A DNA stretch of 54,608 nt from Paracoccaceae bacterium. Lineage in GTDB: Bacteria > Pseudomonadota > Alphaproteobacteria > Rhodobacterales > Rhodobacteraceae. Below are positions 25,794 through 34,955 of the stretch, piece after piece. The stretch lies in assembly GCA_026706985.1 (NCBI GenBank), contig JAPOXR010000028.1:1-54608 (forward strand), written 5' to 3'. Made by a program: the position numbers and the translations under genes. The notes beneath the pieces are model-generated. The model was not told the DNA's origin and did no database searches. It saw only the letters and a program-made list of their open reading frames with translations. Positions within the stretch are counted from its first letter, which is position 1. Each line of letters begins with the position of its first letter.

Positions 25794-27382
25794 TGCCGGC
25801 GGCAGCGAGGCACAAATCATCCTGGGAAAAGCTGCGCGGGCATCACGCCCGCCTGGCGCAAACGCCGATCCTGCACTTATTCTCCGCAGAGGCAGAGCGC
25901 GGGGCGGATTTCTCATTGCATTGTGATGGCCTGTTCTTCGATTTTTCGAAGACATGCGTAGATCAGCGGGCGATGAATTCACTGTTGGAGTTAGCCACTG
26001 GGAGAGGCTGGGAGCAGCGCCGTGCGGCAATGTTCGCTGGTCAGAAAATCAATTCAAGCGAAAACAGGGCGGTGTTGCACACCGCCTTACGGATCCCCGA
26101 GGGTGCGGCCGTTCCGGACGGATGCGATGAAATTCACCCGACACTTTCACGCATGCGGAAATTTTCCACCGACATCCGCGAAGGCAGGCTGCGCTCCGCC
26201 AGCGGTGATAAATTCACCGATATCCTGAATATTGGAATCGGCGGCTCGGAGCTGGGCCCGGCCCTGGCCTGCGGCGCACTGAGGCATTGTGCAGCCGGAC
26301 CGGAAGCGCATTTCCTGTCGAATATTGACGCGGCGCAGGCGGCGTCGATTCTCCCCCGCCTCAATCCGCATACAACGCTGGTGATTGTGACTTCAAAAAC
26401 GTTCACAACGATCGAAACCATGACCAATGCCCGTGCCGTCCGCCGCTGGATGGTTGAAACGGCCGGCTCGCAGGCGCCTGAGATACAGTTTGCCGCGGTT
26501 TCCTCGAACATTCCCGCATGCGCCGCTTTCGGCATAAATCCTGACCGGGTCTTCGGATTCGGCGATTATATCGGTGGTAGATTTTCGCTGTGGAGCCCGG
26601 TCGGGCTGGTGGTGATGCTGGCACTCGGCAGCGAGGCCTTTCATCAGATGCTTGCCGGAGCGCATGCGATGGACAGTCATTTCAACTCGGCGCCGGAACG
26701 GAAAAACCTACCCCTGCTGCATGCGCTGATCAATGTCTGGCATCATCAGATCTGCGGATATCCGACCCGGGCCATTCTACCCTATGATCACAGGCTCAGG
26801 AGGTTGCCGGCATATCTGCAGCAGTTGATCATGGAATCGAACGGAAAATCGGTCACACATTCCGGTGAAGAACTGCCGCAGCGCTCCGCTGCCATTATCT
26901 GGGGCGAGCCCGGAACAAATGGCCAGCATGCTTTTTTCCAGGCGCTGCATCAGGGCAACCGGACCGTTCCCTGCGAGTTCCTGATCGCCGCAAGCGGCGA
27001 CGCGCCTGACCTTTTCAACCATCACGACCTGCTGATCGCCAACTGCCTGGCACAGTCGGAAGCCCTGATGTCGGGGCAAAACCCGCGAGGTGACCTGGCG
27101 GCGCATCGGCGCTGCCCCGGTGACCGTCCTTCAACGACCCTGATTTTTCCGCGCCTGACACCATTCGTTCTGGGTCAATTACTGGCGCTTCAGGAGCACA
27201 GCGTTTTCGTTGAGGGCAGTATTCTCGATATCAACAGCTTCGACCAATGGGGCGTTGAACTCGGCAAGCGGATGGCAGGCAGATTGCTGCCACTGGTCGC
27301 CGGGGAGAAACCGCCCGGCGATATCAACGCCTCGACGGCGCAGTTGCTGCGAAATGTGCATGCGGCGAGAGCTGCTGAATAG
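25790..27382 (+). CDS. pgi: Glucose-6-phosphate isomerase
   Basis: It interconverts glucose-6-phosphate and fructose-6-phosphate. The protein is 530 aa. It has the substrate-binding segment NIGIGGSELGPALA, VTSKTFTTIETM (the phosphate-binding serine/threonine loop), DYIGGRFSLWSPVG, LIMESNGKSV, GEPGTNGQHAFFQ with the catalytic histidine region, and SFDQWGVELGKR near the end. All are PGI signatures. The start overlaps the zwf stop; a second ATG at 25793 is equally possible. A tRNA-Gly on the opposite strand follows 10 nt after the stop. Confidence 0.97.
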   Translation: MMPAAARHKSSWEKLRGHHARLAQTPILHLFSAEAERGADFSLHCDGLFFDFSKTCVDQRAMNSLLELATGRGWEQRRAAMFAGQKINSSENRAVLHTALRIPEGAAVPDGCDEIHPTLSRMRKFSTDIREGRLRSASGDKFTDILNIGIGGSELGPALACGALRHCAAGPEAHFLSNIDAAQAASILPRLNPHTTLVIVTSKTFTTIETMTNARAVRRWMVETAGSQAPEIQFAAVSSNIPACAAFGINPDRVFGFGDYIGGRFSLWSPVGLVVMLALGSEAFHQMLAGAHAMDSHFNSAPERKNLPLLHALINVWHHQICGYPTRAILPYDHRLRRLPAYLQQLIMESNGKSVTHSGEELPQRSAAIIWGEPGTNGQHAFFQALHQGNRTVPCEFLIAASGDAPDLFNHHDLLIANCLAQSEALMSGQNPRGDLAAHRRCPGDRPSTTLIFPRLTPFVLGQLLALQEHSVFVEGSILDINSFDQWGVELGKRMAGRLLPLVAGEKPPGDINASTAQLLRNVHAARAAE

Positions 27383-27392
27383 CGGTGGGAAT

Positions 27393-27467
27393 TGGAGCGG
27401 GTGATCGGGATCGAACCGACGACATTCAGCTTGGGAAGCTGACGTTCTGCCACTGAACTACACCCGC
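27393..27467 (-). tRNA. tRNA-Gly(CCC)
   Basis: On the minus strand it begins GCGGGTGTAGTTCAGTGG, has the anticodon stem-loop around AGCTTCCCAAGCT (anticodon CCC), a T-arm with GGTTCGATCCC, the acceptor 3' strand CACCCGC and an encoded CCA. The total is 75 nt. It reads GGG codons and closely resembles bacterial glyU. Confidence 0.97.
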
Positions 27468-27510
27468 AATGGACATACCATCTGGCGGAAATTCCGCCCT
27501 GCGTCAATCC

Positions 27511-29547
27511 TCACCGCCGACGGCGCCGGCGCGAAGAGGATTCGCCATCCGCACGATTGAACATGGGTGACGGTAAAGTCACCTCCCGGGCCAATTGTTG
27601 AAATTCGTCCACCGAATGGGGCAGGGCATTGGCATTGACAAAATGTTCCTGGAATTTGGGCTCGACGGCGGTCTCGATCTTTTCAATGCCGCCGACCACC
27701 CGTTCAATCTCGCGCCGCGCTGATACGCTGCAGAGCGCCATGCGCGCACCGGTGCCGGCCGCATTCCCGGCCGATGACACACAATCAAGCCGGCAATCCG
27801 GAATCATGCCCAGTATCATGGCGTGAAGCGGTGAAATATGTGAGCCGAATGCCCCGGCGAGAATGATCCGGTCCACCGAACCGGCACCGAATTCCTCCAT
27901 CAGCAGCTTCGCCCCGGCATAGAGTGCCGATTTTGCAAGCTGCACGGCGCGCACATCACCCTGGGTGACACAGACCGCAACGTCTCCCTCATCGGATCCG
28001 GCATGCAGCAGGTATGAGAAGGTGCGTCCGTCAGCCTGCATCCGCTCCGTGCCGGTCTGCCGCGGTGAGCCGATAAGCCCCGACGCGTCGAGCAATCCCG
28101 CCTTCCGCATCTCGGCGATCGCCTCAATGATGCCCGATCCGCAGATTCCGGTCACCCCGCTCGCCGCCACTTCCGCCGCAAAACCCTCCGCGTCAGACCA
28201 TAATTCTCCGCCGACGACCTTGAAGCGCGGCTCCTTCGTCCGCGCATCTATTTCGACCCGCTCGATCGCGCCGGGGGCGGCACGCTGGCCGGCGGAAATC
28301 TGCGCCCCCTCGAATGCGGGTCCGGTCGGTGAGGAACAGGCAAGCACGCGGGTGTGATCGCCGAACACGATTTCCGCATTCGTTCCGACATCGACAACCA
28401 GGAGTTTTTCCTGTGACTTCTGCGGCTGTTCCGACAGGATGACAGCGGCGCAGTCGGCACCGACATGCCCGGCGATACATGGGAGCAGATAGATACGCGC
28501 GGTTTCCGCCACCGCGGCCCATCCCAGCGATTTCGCATCCGTTGACAGCGCCGCCGCGGTCGCCAGCGCGAAGGGAGCCTGGCCGAGTTCCACCGGGTCG
28601 ATTCCCAACAACAGGTGATGCATCACCGGGTTGCAGACGATCACAGCTTCCAGGATCTGCTGCCGATCAATCCCCGCCTCTGATGCGACGGCGGTGATAA
28701 GTGAATCCAGTGCTTCCCGCACCGCAATGGTCATTTCGTCGCTGCCTGCGGGATTCATCATCGCGTAGGACACCCGGCTCATCAGATCCTCACCGAAACG
28801 AATCTGCGGATTCATGATTCCCGAGGACGCTGCGACGCTGCCGTCGCTGAGGCTGCACAGATGCGCTGCGATGGTCGTCGAACCCAAATCTATGGCCAAC
28901 CCGTAAATCCCGGCATCGAAAAACCCGGGCCAGGCGGCAAGGATCCGAGGCGGCGAGATGCCGTCCCGATGTACCGCCAGAGTGATCTGCCAGTCACCTT
29001 GGCGCAATAGCTTCTGCAGCGACCGCAGCACCGGAATGTCGATCTCCGCATCGTCGATTCCCCATTGCCGGGCGAGTGCCTCCTGTACCCGTTCGAGATC
29101 GCCGGAAGGGTGGTGCATGTCGGGTTGACTGACCTCGACGAAATGCAGCCTGACGGCCGGATCCATCTCCACCGGCCGCTCGTCCGCGGATTTGCGGACA
29201 ACCTGTTTATGGACCTGTGACTCCGAGGGGACATCGATCACCACATCGCCCTGGATGCGCGCCTGGCAGCCGAGCCTACGGCCGGATTTCAAACCGCGGA
29301 TACGATCATAACGTTCTTCAACGCTGTTCCAGGCGGACAGTGATTCGTGGAGGGCGGTTATTCCATGCTTGGGAAATGGTCCGAAAGAAGGTTCAACCTG
29401 GCAGCGCGAACAGATACCGCGACCGCCGCACACGCTGTCAAGATCGACACCAAACCTTCGCGCCGCCTGCAGAACCGGAGTGCCTGCCGGAACCCGCCCG
29501 CGTTTGCCCGAAGGGGTGAAAACCACATAGGGATCCTGGTCAGCCAT
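27511..29547 (-). CDS. RamA-like ATP-dependent corrinoid reactivase (2Fe-2S, DUF4445/ASKHA)
   Basis: This 678-aa protein has an N-terminal plant-type ferredoxin domain with cluster ligands Cys40, Cys46, Cys49 (SVCGGRGICSRCQV) and Cys94 (RRLGCQAR). A linker follows, then a DUF4445 ASKHA ATPase domain from about residue 215 (YGLAIDLGSTTIAAHL, LLVVDVGTNAEIVFGD, GICGSGIIEAIAEM, AGAFGSHIS). Such proteins reduce inactive Co(II) corrinoid back to Co(I). In alphaproteobacteria with split methionine synthase they take over MetH reactivation. It is the last gene of the operon with the pterin-binding and MetF-like genes, which supports that role. The C-terminus ends in six arginines, shared with the upstream gene. 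Confidence 0.9.
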   Translation of the reverse strand: MADQDPYVVFTPSGKRGRVPAGTPVLQAARRFGVDLDSVCGGRGICSRCQVEPSFGPFPKHGITALHESLSAWNSVEERYDRIRGLKSGRRLGCQARIQGDVVIDVPSESQVHKQVVRKSADERPVEMDPAVRLHFVEVSQPDMHHPSGDLERVQEALARQWGIDDAEIDIPVLRSLQKLLRQGDWQITLAVHRDGISPPRILAAWPGFFDAGIYGLAIDLGSTTIAAHLCSLSDGSVAASSGIMNPQIRFGEDLMSRVSYAMMNPAGSDEMTIAVREALDSLITAVASEAGIDRQQILEAVIVCNPVMHHLLLGIDPVELGQAPFALATAAALSTDAKSLGWAAVAETARIYLLPCIAGHVGADCAAVILSEQPQKSQEKLLVVDVGTNAEIVFGDHTRVLACSSPTGPAFEGAQISAGQRAAPGAIERVEIDARTKEPRFKVVGGELWSDAEGFAAEVAASGVTGICGSGIIEAIAEMRKAGLLDASGLIGSPRQTGTERMQADGRTFSYLLHAGSDEGDVAVCVTQGDVRAVQLAKSALYAGAKLLMEEFGAGSVDRIILAGAFGSHISPLHAMILGMIPDCRLDCVSSAGNAAGTGARMALCSVSARREIERVVGGIEKIETAVEPKFQEHFVNANALPHSVDEFQQLAREVTLPSPMFNRADGESSSRRRRRR

Positions 29548-29552
29548 CGGCG

Positions 29553-30470
29553 TTATCGCCGCCGCCGGCGACGCCCCCGCATCGGCTGTGCCCCGGCCTC
29601 CGCCGTCTTCGGCTTGTAATTCCGGATCCAGACCGACCCGTGCGGATCGTGATCCATGAGCAGATTGGCGGCATGGATGGCGGCCATCTCCAATGGGCGC
29701 GTCGGATTCATGATTGCGGATGTCATTCCGGCGGCAATCGCCATCGGCAGAAAAGCGGCATTGATGGCGTGCCGGTTCGGCAGTCCGAACGAAATGTTCG
29801 AGGCACCACAGGTTGAGTTCACATCAAGCTCCTCGCGCAACCGGCGCACGAGCGAGAAAACCTGCCGACCGGCGCTGGCCATGGCACCGACCGGCATCAC
29901 CAGCGGGTCGACAACCACGTCATGCGCCGGAATGCCGTGGTCAGCCGCCCGGTGGACGATTTTGCGCGCCACTTCAAAACGGACATCCGGGTCTTCGGAA
30001 ATGCCCGCATCATCATTCGAGATCGCCACCACCGGCACATTGAACTTTCTGACCAATGGCAGAATTGCCTCCATGCGCTCCTCTTCGCCGGTCACAGAAT
30101 TCAACAATGGACGGCCTTCACAGGCTTCCAACCCGGCACGCAAAGCTTCCGGAACCGAGCTGTCGATACAGAGTGGAACATCCACCGTTGACTGGACCAG
30201 CTTGATCAGGCGGGTCATCAGCGGTGGCTCGGTTTCGTTCGGGTTCGGGTTGGAATTGTAAACAACACCGGCATTGACATCGAGCATCGTGGCACCGCAT
30301 TCAACCTGCTGCAGCGCATCGGCGGTCACGGTGTCAAAGGTGCCGGCCTCAAGTTCCGCCGCAAGCAACTTCCGTCCGGTCGGGTTTATCCGCTCCCCGA
30401 TCACACAGAAAGGCTCATCAAAGCCGATGACGGCCGTTTTGGTCTTTGATTCGACGACGGTTCGGGTCAC
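29553..30470 (-). CDS. Methyltetrahydrofolate:corrinoid methyltransferase (pterin-binding part of split MetH)
   Basis: This 305-aa protein has the pterin-binding TIM-barrel fold of MetH and related methyltransferases. CVIGERINPTGRKLLAAEL is the start of the barrel. ATMLDVNAGVVYNS, CIDSSVPEALRAG, NSVTGEEERM, VDPLVMPVG and GASNISFGLPNRHAINAAF carry the folate-binding Asp and Asn. No homocysteine or B12-binding domain is attached, so it must cooperate with separate proteins, as in split MetH systems. The neighbours, MetF-like upstream and RamA-like 5 nt downstream, agree. Dihydropteroate synthase shares the fold but lacks the ERINPTG pattern. The protein ends GRRRRRR. Confidence 0.9.
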   Translation of the reverse strand: MTRTVVESKTKTAVIGFDEPFCVIGERINPTGRKLLAAELEAGTFDTVTADALQQVECGATMLDVNAGVVYNSNPNPNETEPPLMTRLIKLVQSTVDVPLCIDSSVPEALRAGLEACEGRPLLNSVTGEEERMEAILPLVRKFNVPVVAISNDDAGISEDPDVRFEVARKIVHRAADHGIPAHDVVVDPLVMPVGAMASAGRQVFSLVRRLREELDVNSTCGASNISFGLPNRHAINAAFLPMAIAAGMTSAIMNPTRPLEMAAIHAANLLMDHDPHGSVWIRNYKPKTAEAGAQPMRGRRRRRR

Positions 30471-30488
30471 TTGCCAGTCTCCTGAAGC

Positions 30489-31382
30489 CTAATCCGGCGG
30501 CCTGTATGCCGGATGGTCGCGAATCCACTTTGCGGCGACCGCAATGCCCCCGAGCGGAAACACATGCAGGTTGCTGATCCGGGAATCAGGCAGCTTCGCT
30601 TTGGTTTCAGCCAAACCATGCACGATCCCGGTCGGTTCAAACGGAACCAGTAATTTGCTCAGATCCGAGGCGCGGCGCTGCAGCACCCGCAGCGAGGAAC
30701 CGACACCGCAGGCGAGCGCGAATTTGATCAGGGTCTGAAGTTTCGCCGGCCCGGCGATGCCGACATGAATCGGAAGCGTGATCCCGGCCGCGGATATCCG
30801 CTCCGCCCAGGCGGTGACCGGTGCCGCATCAAAGGCGAACTGTGTCACCAAAGCCATGGAAGCGTCCGAATTTTCCGAATATTCCTGTTTTTCCCGCAGA
30901 GCATGATCGGTCCGGGCAAATCCGCCCCCGGGATCGATGTCCCGATTTCCTTCCGGATGGCCTGCCACATGCAGTTCGGTAAAGCCAGCCGCATCAAATA
31001 ACCCGGTCCGCAGCAGCCGCATGGAAGAGTCGAACTGCCCGACCGGCCTTTCCATCCCACCCGCCAGAACAAGTGCGCGGTGCACATCGGCTTCATCCCG
31101 GTAACGCTTGATCATCGCTTCAAGTTCACCACGGTCATGAATGGCCCTGGCGGTAAAATGCGGTATCACCCGGTAACCCGCGCCGCTGAGACGCTTTGCC
31201 GTGCGCAGCATATCGGCAAACGGCGTGCCTTCAATATGGGCAATATAGATCCGCGTGCCGGGGGAAAGAATTTCTCCGAAATCGGCGATCCTGTCAGCGG
31301 TCCGCGGCATCACCTCGATTGAGAAATCACGTAGAAGCGCTGCCGAAGCCGCAAGGGTGGAACCTGCATTGAATCCGGTCAC
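30489..31382 (-). CDS. Methylenetetrahydrofolate reductase-like protein
   Basis: This 297-aa protein of the MetF TIM-barrel family would reduce methylene-THF to methyl-THF, the methyl donor for the gene downstream. Recognisable parts are FSIEVMPRT (the SFE/FP motif region with the catalytic Glu), IPHFTARAI, ALVLAGGMERPVG (LRGDP-like position), HVAGHPEGN and TQFAFDAAPVTAWAERI, where the flavin contact QFxFD lies. It is divergent from standard MetF and belongs to the type that accompanies corrinoid methyltransferases. Its start overlaps the end of the upstream small gene by 4 nt, and the pterin protein gene follows 18 nt later. Confidence 0.85.
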   Translation of the reverse strand: MTGFNAGSTLAASAALLRDFSIEVMPRTADRIADFGEILSPGTRIYIAHIEGTPFADMLRTAKRLSGAGYRVIPHFTARAIHDRGELEAMIKRYRDEADVHRALVLAGGMERPVGQFDSSMRLLRTGLFDAAGFTELHVAGHPEGNRDIDPGGGFARTDHALREKQEYSENSDASMALVTQFAFDAAPVTAWAERISAAGITLPIHVGIAGPAKLQTLIKFALACGVGSSLRVLQRRASDLSKLLVPFEPTGIVHGLAETKAKLPDSRISNLHVFPLGGIAVAAKWIRDHPAYRPPD

Positions 31383-31693
31383 GCTTCCACTTCCTTTCCG
31401 CCACCGGTTACCAGCGCACGCAGCCGCCCGCGGCTGAATTCGCGTTCAATCCGCTCCGCTTCATCTCGCGCGATCTGTTCCGGATCGCCGGCCACCGTGA
31501 CCGGTTCAGATTTCCGCCACTCGGCAAGATAGGCATCGGTATCCTTTGCACCGACCCGCATTGCGCATGCATCTATCGCCTGCTGAAACCTGTCCGGCAA
31601 TTCGATTTTTGCCGCCCGCCGGCCCTTGCCGACGATAATCTGGGCCGGAATGTCACGCCAGTATACAATGAATAGATTGGGCATCGCCGACAT
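31379..31693 (-). CDS. Virulence factor-family small protein (PF13769-like)
   Basis: This 104-aa protein has LFIVYWRDIPAQIIVGKGRR near the start and IELPDRFQQAIDACAMRVGA then YLAEWRK, matching the small family carelessly named virulence factor. In many alphaproteobacteria it precedes the MetF-like/pterin/RamA genes, as here, where it overlaps the MetF-like gene by 4 nt. That constant linkage suggests a helper or regulatory subunit of the one-carbon pathway rather than virulence. The basic patch GKGRRAAK may bind an anion or nucleic acid. There is no signal peptide or membrane segment. Confidence 0.8.
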   Translation of the reverse strand: MSAMPNLFIVYWRDIPAQIIVGKGRRAAKIELPDRFQQAIDACAMRVGAKDTDAYLAEWRKSEPVTVAGDPEQIARDEAERIEREFSRGRLRALVTGGGKEVEA

Positions 31694-31819
31694 TCACTGC
31701 TGAGAATCCGCCGCCTTCTACAGCTTTCGATTGGCAAGTAAGAGCAAAATGTTAATGAAAATGCCGAACTCTACGGATTTATTTTCCTTATTCGGGATTC
31801 AGGACGGATCGCGCACTGG

Positions 31820-32539
31820 TTGGAGTTGCTGAATTTGCGCAGACAACGAAGCTCCGGACGTGGGCAAAGAGAACTCAGAACGCGGGTGAAATCGGCCAGG
31901 GGTCGGAAAACCGGATCGACCCGGTGGCTCGACCGACAATTGAATGATCCCTATGTGCGGCTGGCGCGCCGGGAGGGGCTGCGCGGCAGGGCTGCCTATA
32001 AGCTGATGGAAATTGACGACAGATTCGGATTCCTGAAACCGGGTTTGAGCGTGTTGGACCTCGGATGCGCCCCGGGCGGCTGGTGCCAGGTCGCCGTTCG
32101 CCGTGTCAATGCCGACCGATCGGACCCGAGTGCCCGCATCGGCCGGGTGGTTGGAATAGACCTGAATGAGACCGATCCGATTCCGGGCGCGGAGCTTCAC
32201 CGGTTGGATTTCAGCGCCGACTCCGCGTGGATTTCGCTTCAGTCACTGCTGGGCCGGCCGGTGGATGTCATTCTCTCCGACATGGCGGCGGCGGCGACCG
32301 GGCACCGGAAAACGGATCAACTCCGCACCGAGGCGCTGGCGGAGCGGGCGGCGGAATTCGCATTCGGGAACCTGCTCCCCGGAGGGGTGTTTGTCGCCAA
32401 GGTTCTTGATGCCGGTGCCGAACCGCAGCTGCAGCAGGCGTTGAAATCCGCCTTCACCACAGTGCGCAATGTCAAACCGCCGGCGAGCCGCAAGCAAAGC
32501 TCGGAGCGTTACGCGGTCGCCATTGGATTGCGCAAATGA
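31820..32539 (+). CDS. rlmE: 23S rRNA 2'-O-methyltransferase RlmE (FtsJ)
   Basis: It methylates U2552 of 23S rRNA. The basic N-terminus leads into [19 protein letters not shown] and [10 protein letters not shown], with the catalytic Lys. The SAM motif [29 protein letters not shown] with the catalytic Asp, VAKVLDAG with the second Lys, and [10 protein letters not shown] with Glu complete the K-D-K-E tetrad. No ATG is available at the N-terminus. TTG 31820 gives 239 aa; TTG 31835 is also likely because GGAG at 31822-31825 is correctly spaced for it. It is divergent from the one-carbon operon. Confidence 0.93.
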   Translation: MELLNLRRQRSSGRGQRELRTRVKSARGRKTGSTRWLDRQLNDPYVRLARREGLRGRAAYKLMEIDDRFGFLKPGLSVLDLGCAPGGWCQVAVRRVNADRSDPSARIGRVVGIDLNETDPIPGAELHRLDFSADSAWISLQSLLGRPVDVILSDMAAAATGHRKTDQLRTEALAERAAEFAFGNLLPGGVFVAKVLDAGAEPQLQQALKSAFTTVRNVKPPASRKQSSERYAVAIGLRK

Positions 32540-32600
32540 CCGCCGTTGCCGCTGCTCGTCGCAAGCGGATATAAGGGGGTGTCTTTGTAGGGAGAACAAA

Positions 32601-33434
32601 ATGACAAGGATCGCACGCAAAGCATTCGGTGATTTCGATATCACCGTCATGAGGGACGGTGGTCTCGAGTTCGGAAATGAGGTTTTCCCGGCTCTTGCCG
32701 AAGAACGGATTTCGGCGATATTGGCGGAATCAGGCAAGCGGGCCATTGAGACCAATTTCAATGCGGTGCTGCTTCGTTCCCCAGATTCCTGCATCTTGAT
32801 CGATGCCGGCGCACGCGAGCATTTCGGACCCGGTGCCGGACAGTTTCCACAGGCGATGGCGGAAGCCGGCCTTTCGGCGCACGACGTGGAGACATTGGTT
32901 ATAACCCATCTGCATCCCGACCATATCGGCGGCACAACCAACCCGGACAATTCCGCGGTTTTCCCGAATGCGGAGTTTGTGCTCACTGAAGCGGAATATA
33001 ATTTTTGGACCGCTGACGGGAATTTCACCAATGTGGACGATGCCAAGCTCCAGTGGAGAAATATCGCCCTGGCAGTGCTTGAAGCCTATAGTGACCGGAT
33101 CAGAACCGTGGCCTCGAACGGCCCGATTGCGCCGGGCGTCACCTTCTCCGATCTTCCCGGGCACACGCCGGGGCATGCCGGCGTCCTGCTGGATTCGGGC
33201 GGGGCCCGGTTTCTCCATGCCGCTGACATTCTGCATGCGCCTGACCTGCAATTGTTCGATCCCGATATCGGGGCCGTATTCGACATGGACAAGGAAGAGG
33301 CGATTCGCTCGCGTCGCCGGGGGCTGGACATGATTGCGGATGACCGCATGCTGTTCACCGGATCCCACTTTCTCAACTGCCAGCTCGGATATCTGGAAAC
33401 ATCCGGACGCGGCTACCGGATCAGTCAGGACTGA
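32601..33434 (+). CDS. MBL-fold metallo-hydrolase
   Basis: This 277-aa metallo-beta-lactamase-fold protein starts at ATG 32601 with the ribosome site AGGGAGA. Metal ligands are visible: THLHPDHIGG (HxHxDH), DLPGHTPGHAG with the next His, ADILHAPD with the bridging Asp, and TGSHFLNC with the last His. The pattern DxHxGGxxxxN around the HxHxDH motif resembles the group containing AiiA-like lactonases and methyl parathion hydrolase, but substrate prediction is unsafe. It stands alone between rlmE and recA; no signal peptide. Confidence 0.88.
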   Translation: MTRIARKAFGDFDITVMRDGGLEFGNEVFPALAEERISAILAESGKRAIETNFNAVLLRSPDSCILIDAGAREHFGPGAGQFPQAMAEAGLSAHDVETLVITHLHPDHIGGTTNPDNSAVFPNAEFVLTEAEYNFWTADGNFTNVDDAKLQWRNIALAVLEAYSDRIRTVASNGPIAPGVTFSDLPGHTPGHAGVLLDSGGARFLHAADILHAPDLQLFDPDIGAVFDMDKEEAIRSRRRGLDMIADDRMLFTGSHFLNCQLGYLETSGRGYRISQD

Positions 33435-33525
33435 CTGAAAACCGAAACAGATATTCGCTTTTTGTTCGCCAAAATATCCAGTGAATTGACTATTTGTTCC
33501 TTCACATTCATTTTCTGCTTGAAAA

Positions 33526-33540
33526 GTTCTTTTTTTGTTC
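33526..33540 (+). promoter_or_regulatory. LexA (SOS) box of recA
   Basis: GTTC, seven T, GTTC: an exact match to the alphaproteobacterial LexA consensus GTTC-N7-GTTC. It sits about 73 nt upstream of the recA ribosome site. It should place recA under SOS control. Confidence 0.85.
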
Positions 33541-33612
33541 TTATCTTTGCCCAAATCATGAAATCGAAACCTACATTTCAACAAACCGGGTTTAGGATAT
33601 AGGAGCTTGAAA

Positions 33613-34686
33613 ATGGGTGGTCAGGTCATCAATTTGGAAAGACGGGAAATGGACAAACAGAAGGCGCTGGAATCGGCGCTCGGACAGATTGAGCGCAACT
33701 TCGGCAAAGGCTCCATCATGCGCCTTGGCCAGAACCGGGCAGTGCAGAATATTGAAGCGGTCTCCACAGGCTCGCTTGGGCTTGATCTCGCGCTCGGAAT
33801 CGGGGGGCTGCCGAAGGGACGTATCGTTGAGGTTTACGGTCCCGAATCTTCCGGAAAGACCACACTCGCCCTGCATGTCGCCGCCGAAGAACAGAAATCC
33901 GGTGGAATTTGCGCCTTCGTCGATGCCGAGCATGCGCTTGATCCCGGTTATGCGAAAAAGCTCGGCGTTGATCTTGATGAATTACTGATTTCCCAACCCG
34001 ATACGGGCGAACAGGCTCTGGAGATCACCGACACTCTGGTCCGGTCCGGTGCCGTTTCTCTGGTCGTCGTGGATTCAGTTGCCGCCCTGACACCGAAATC
34101 CGAACTTGAAGGTGAGATGGGTGATTCCCAGGTCGGCACCCAGGCACGCCTCATGAGCAAAGCGATGCGTAAACTCACGGGCTCCATTTCACGCTCAAAC
34201 TGCATGGTCCTGTTTATCAACCAAATCCGCATGAAAATCGGCGTCATGTTCGGCTCACCGGAAACCACGACGGGTGGAAACGCCTTGAAATTCTACTCCT
34301 CCGTCCGGCTTGATATCCGCCGCATCGGTGCAATCAAGAATCGTGACGAAATCATCGGCAACACGACCCGGGTCAAAATCGTCAAAAACAAAATGGCGCC
34401 ACCTTTCCGGCTTGCCGAGTTTGACATTCTTTACGGGTCCGGAATTTCCAAGGCCGGCGAACTCATTGATCTCGGCATCAAGACCGGATTGGTCGAAAAA
34501 TCCGGTTCATGGTTTTCCTATAAAGACGAGCGGATTGGCCAGGGCCGTCTGAACGCAATCGCATTTCTTGAGAATAATCAAAAGATTGCCGAAGAAATCG
34601 AAACCGGGATCAAGGAAGCTTACGGGCTTTCCACCGGCTCGGAAAAAGTTGGCAAACCACCCGCAGAAGAAAAAGCCGCCGGGTAA
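33613..34686 (+). CDS. recA: Recombinase A
   Basis: This 357-aa strand-exchange protein is the central player in homologous recombination and SOS induction. It shows Walker [13 protein letters not shown], the Walker B region [13 protein letters not shown], loop L1 ([19 protein letters not shown]), L2 ([20 protein letters not shown]) and VKNKMAPPF, all canonical. ATG 33613 follows the ribosome site AGGAG at 33601-33605. An SOS box lies upstream and an intrinsic terminator directly follows. The alanine/lysine-rich C-terminus is short but normal. Confidence 0.99.
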   Translation: MGGQVINLERREMDKQKALESALGQIERNFGKGSIMRLGQNRAVQNIEAVSTGSLGLDLALGIGGLPKGRIVEVYGPESSGKTTLALHVAAEEQKSGGICAFVDAEHALDPGYAKKLGVDLDELLISQPDTGEQALEITDTLVRSGAVSLVVVDSVAALTPKSELEGEMGDSQVGTQARLMSKAMRKLTGSISRSNCMVLFINQIRMKIGVMFGSPETTTGGNALKFYSSVRLDIRRIGAIKNRDEIIGNTTRVKIVKNKMAPPFRLAEFDILYGSGISKAGELIDLGIKTGLVEKSGSWFSYKDERIGQGRLNAIAFLENNQKIAEEIETGIKEAYGLSTGSEKVGKPPAEEKAAG

Positions 34687-34698
34687 GCACGCCACCAG

Positions 34699-34726
34699 AC
34701 CGCCGGTATTTGCGCCGGCGGTTTTG
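34699..34726 (+). terminator. Intrinsic terminator after recA
   Basis: The stem ACCGCCGG / CCGGCGGT with an 8-nt loop is followed by TTTTG. It begins 13 nt after the recA stop and isolates recA from the island downstream. Confidence 0.85.
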
Positions 34727-34742
34727 TCAGCCTAACCATTAA

Positions 34743-34955
34743 GAATTCGGTTATGAGATATTCTTTCCCAGCATTAGCATACTAGGAGGCGAGGCGACGA
34801 CGGAAAAAGTATCTGGCTTCCCTTTGTATCCTGAAATTCCATCGTCCAGACTCACAGCAATCTCCGAATTACTCCGACAGGCTGATATTGATAGAGAGCA
34901 GCTGGATGAAGATTCTACCATGACTTTGAAGTTTTTGCTGCAGCACATTTCGTGA
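34743..34955 (+). pseudogene. Possible gene remnant between recA and the methylase
   Basis: An open frame of 70 codons reads like protein (FPLYPEIPSSRLTAISELL, then QADIDREQLDEDSTMTLKF and LLQHIS before a stop). It has no plausible start codon near its beginning, and the stop of the preceding frame is just upstream. I read it as the C-terminal remnant of a gene truncated when the island formed. I do not recognise the family. It could also be chance coding. Confidence 0.3.

Noticed and set aside
31379-31693. Virulence determinant
   Set aside because: The family name is historical. The operon context is one-carbon/methionine metabolism.
34751-34948. 65-codon minus-strand ORF after recA
   Set aside because: Opposite a more protein-like plus-strand frame, no ribosome site and a low-complexity serine-rich composition.
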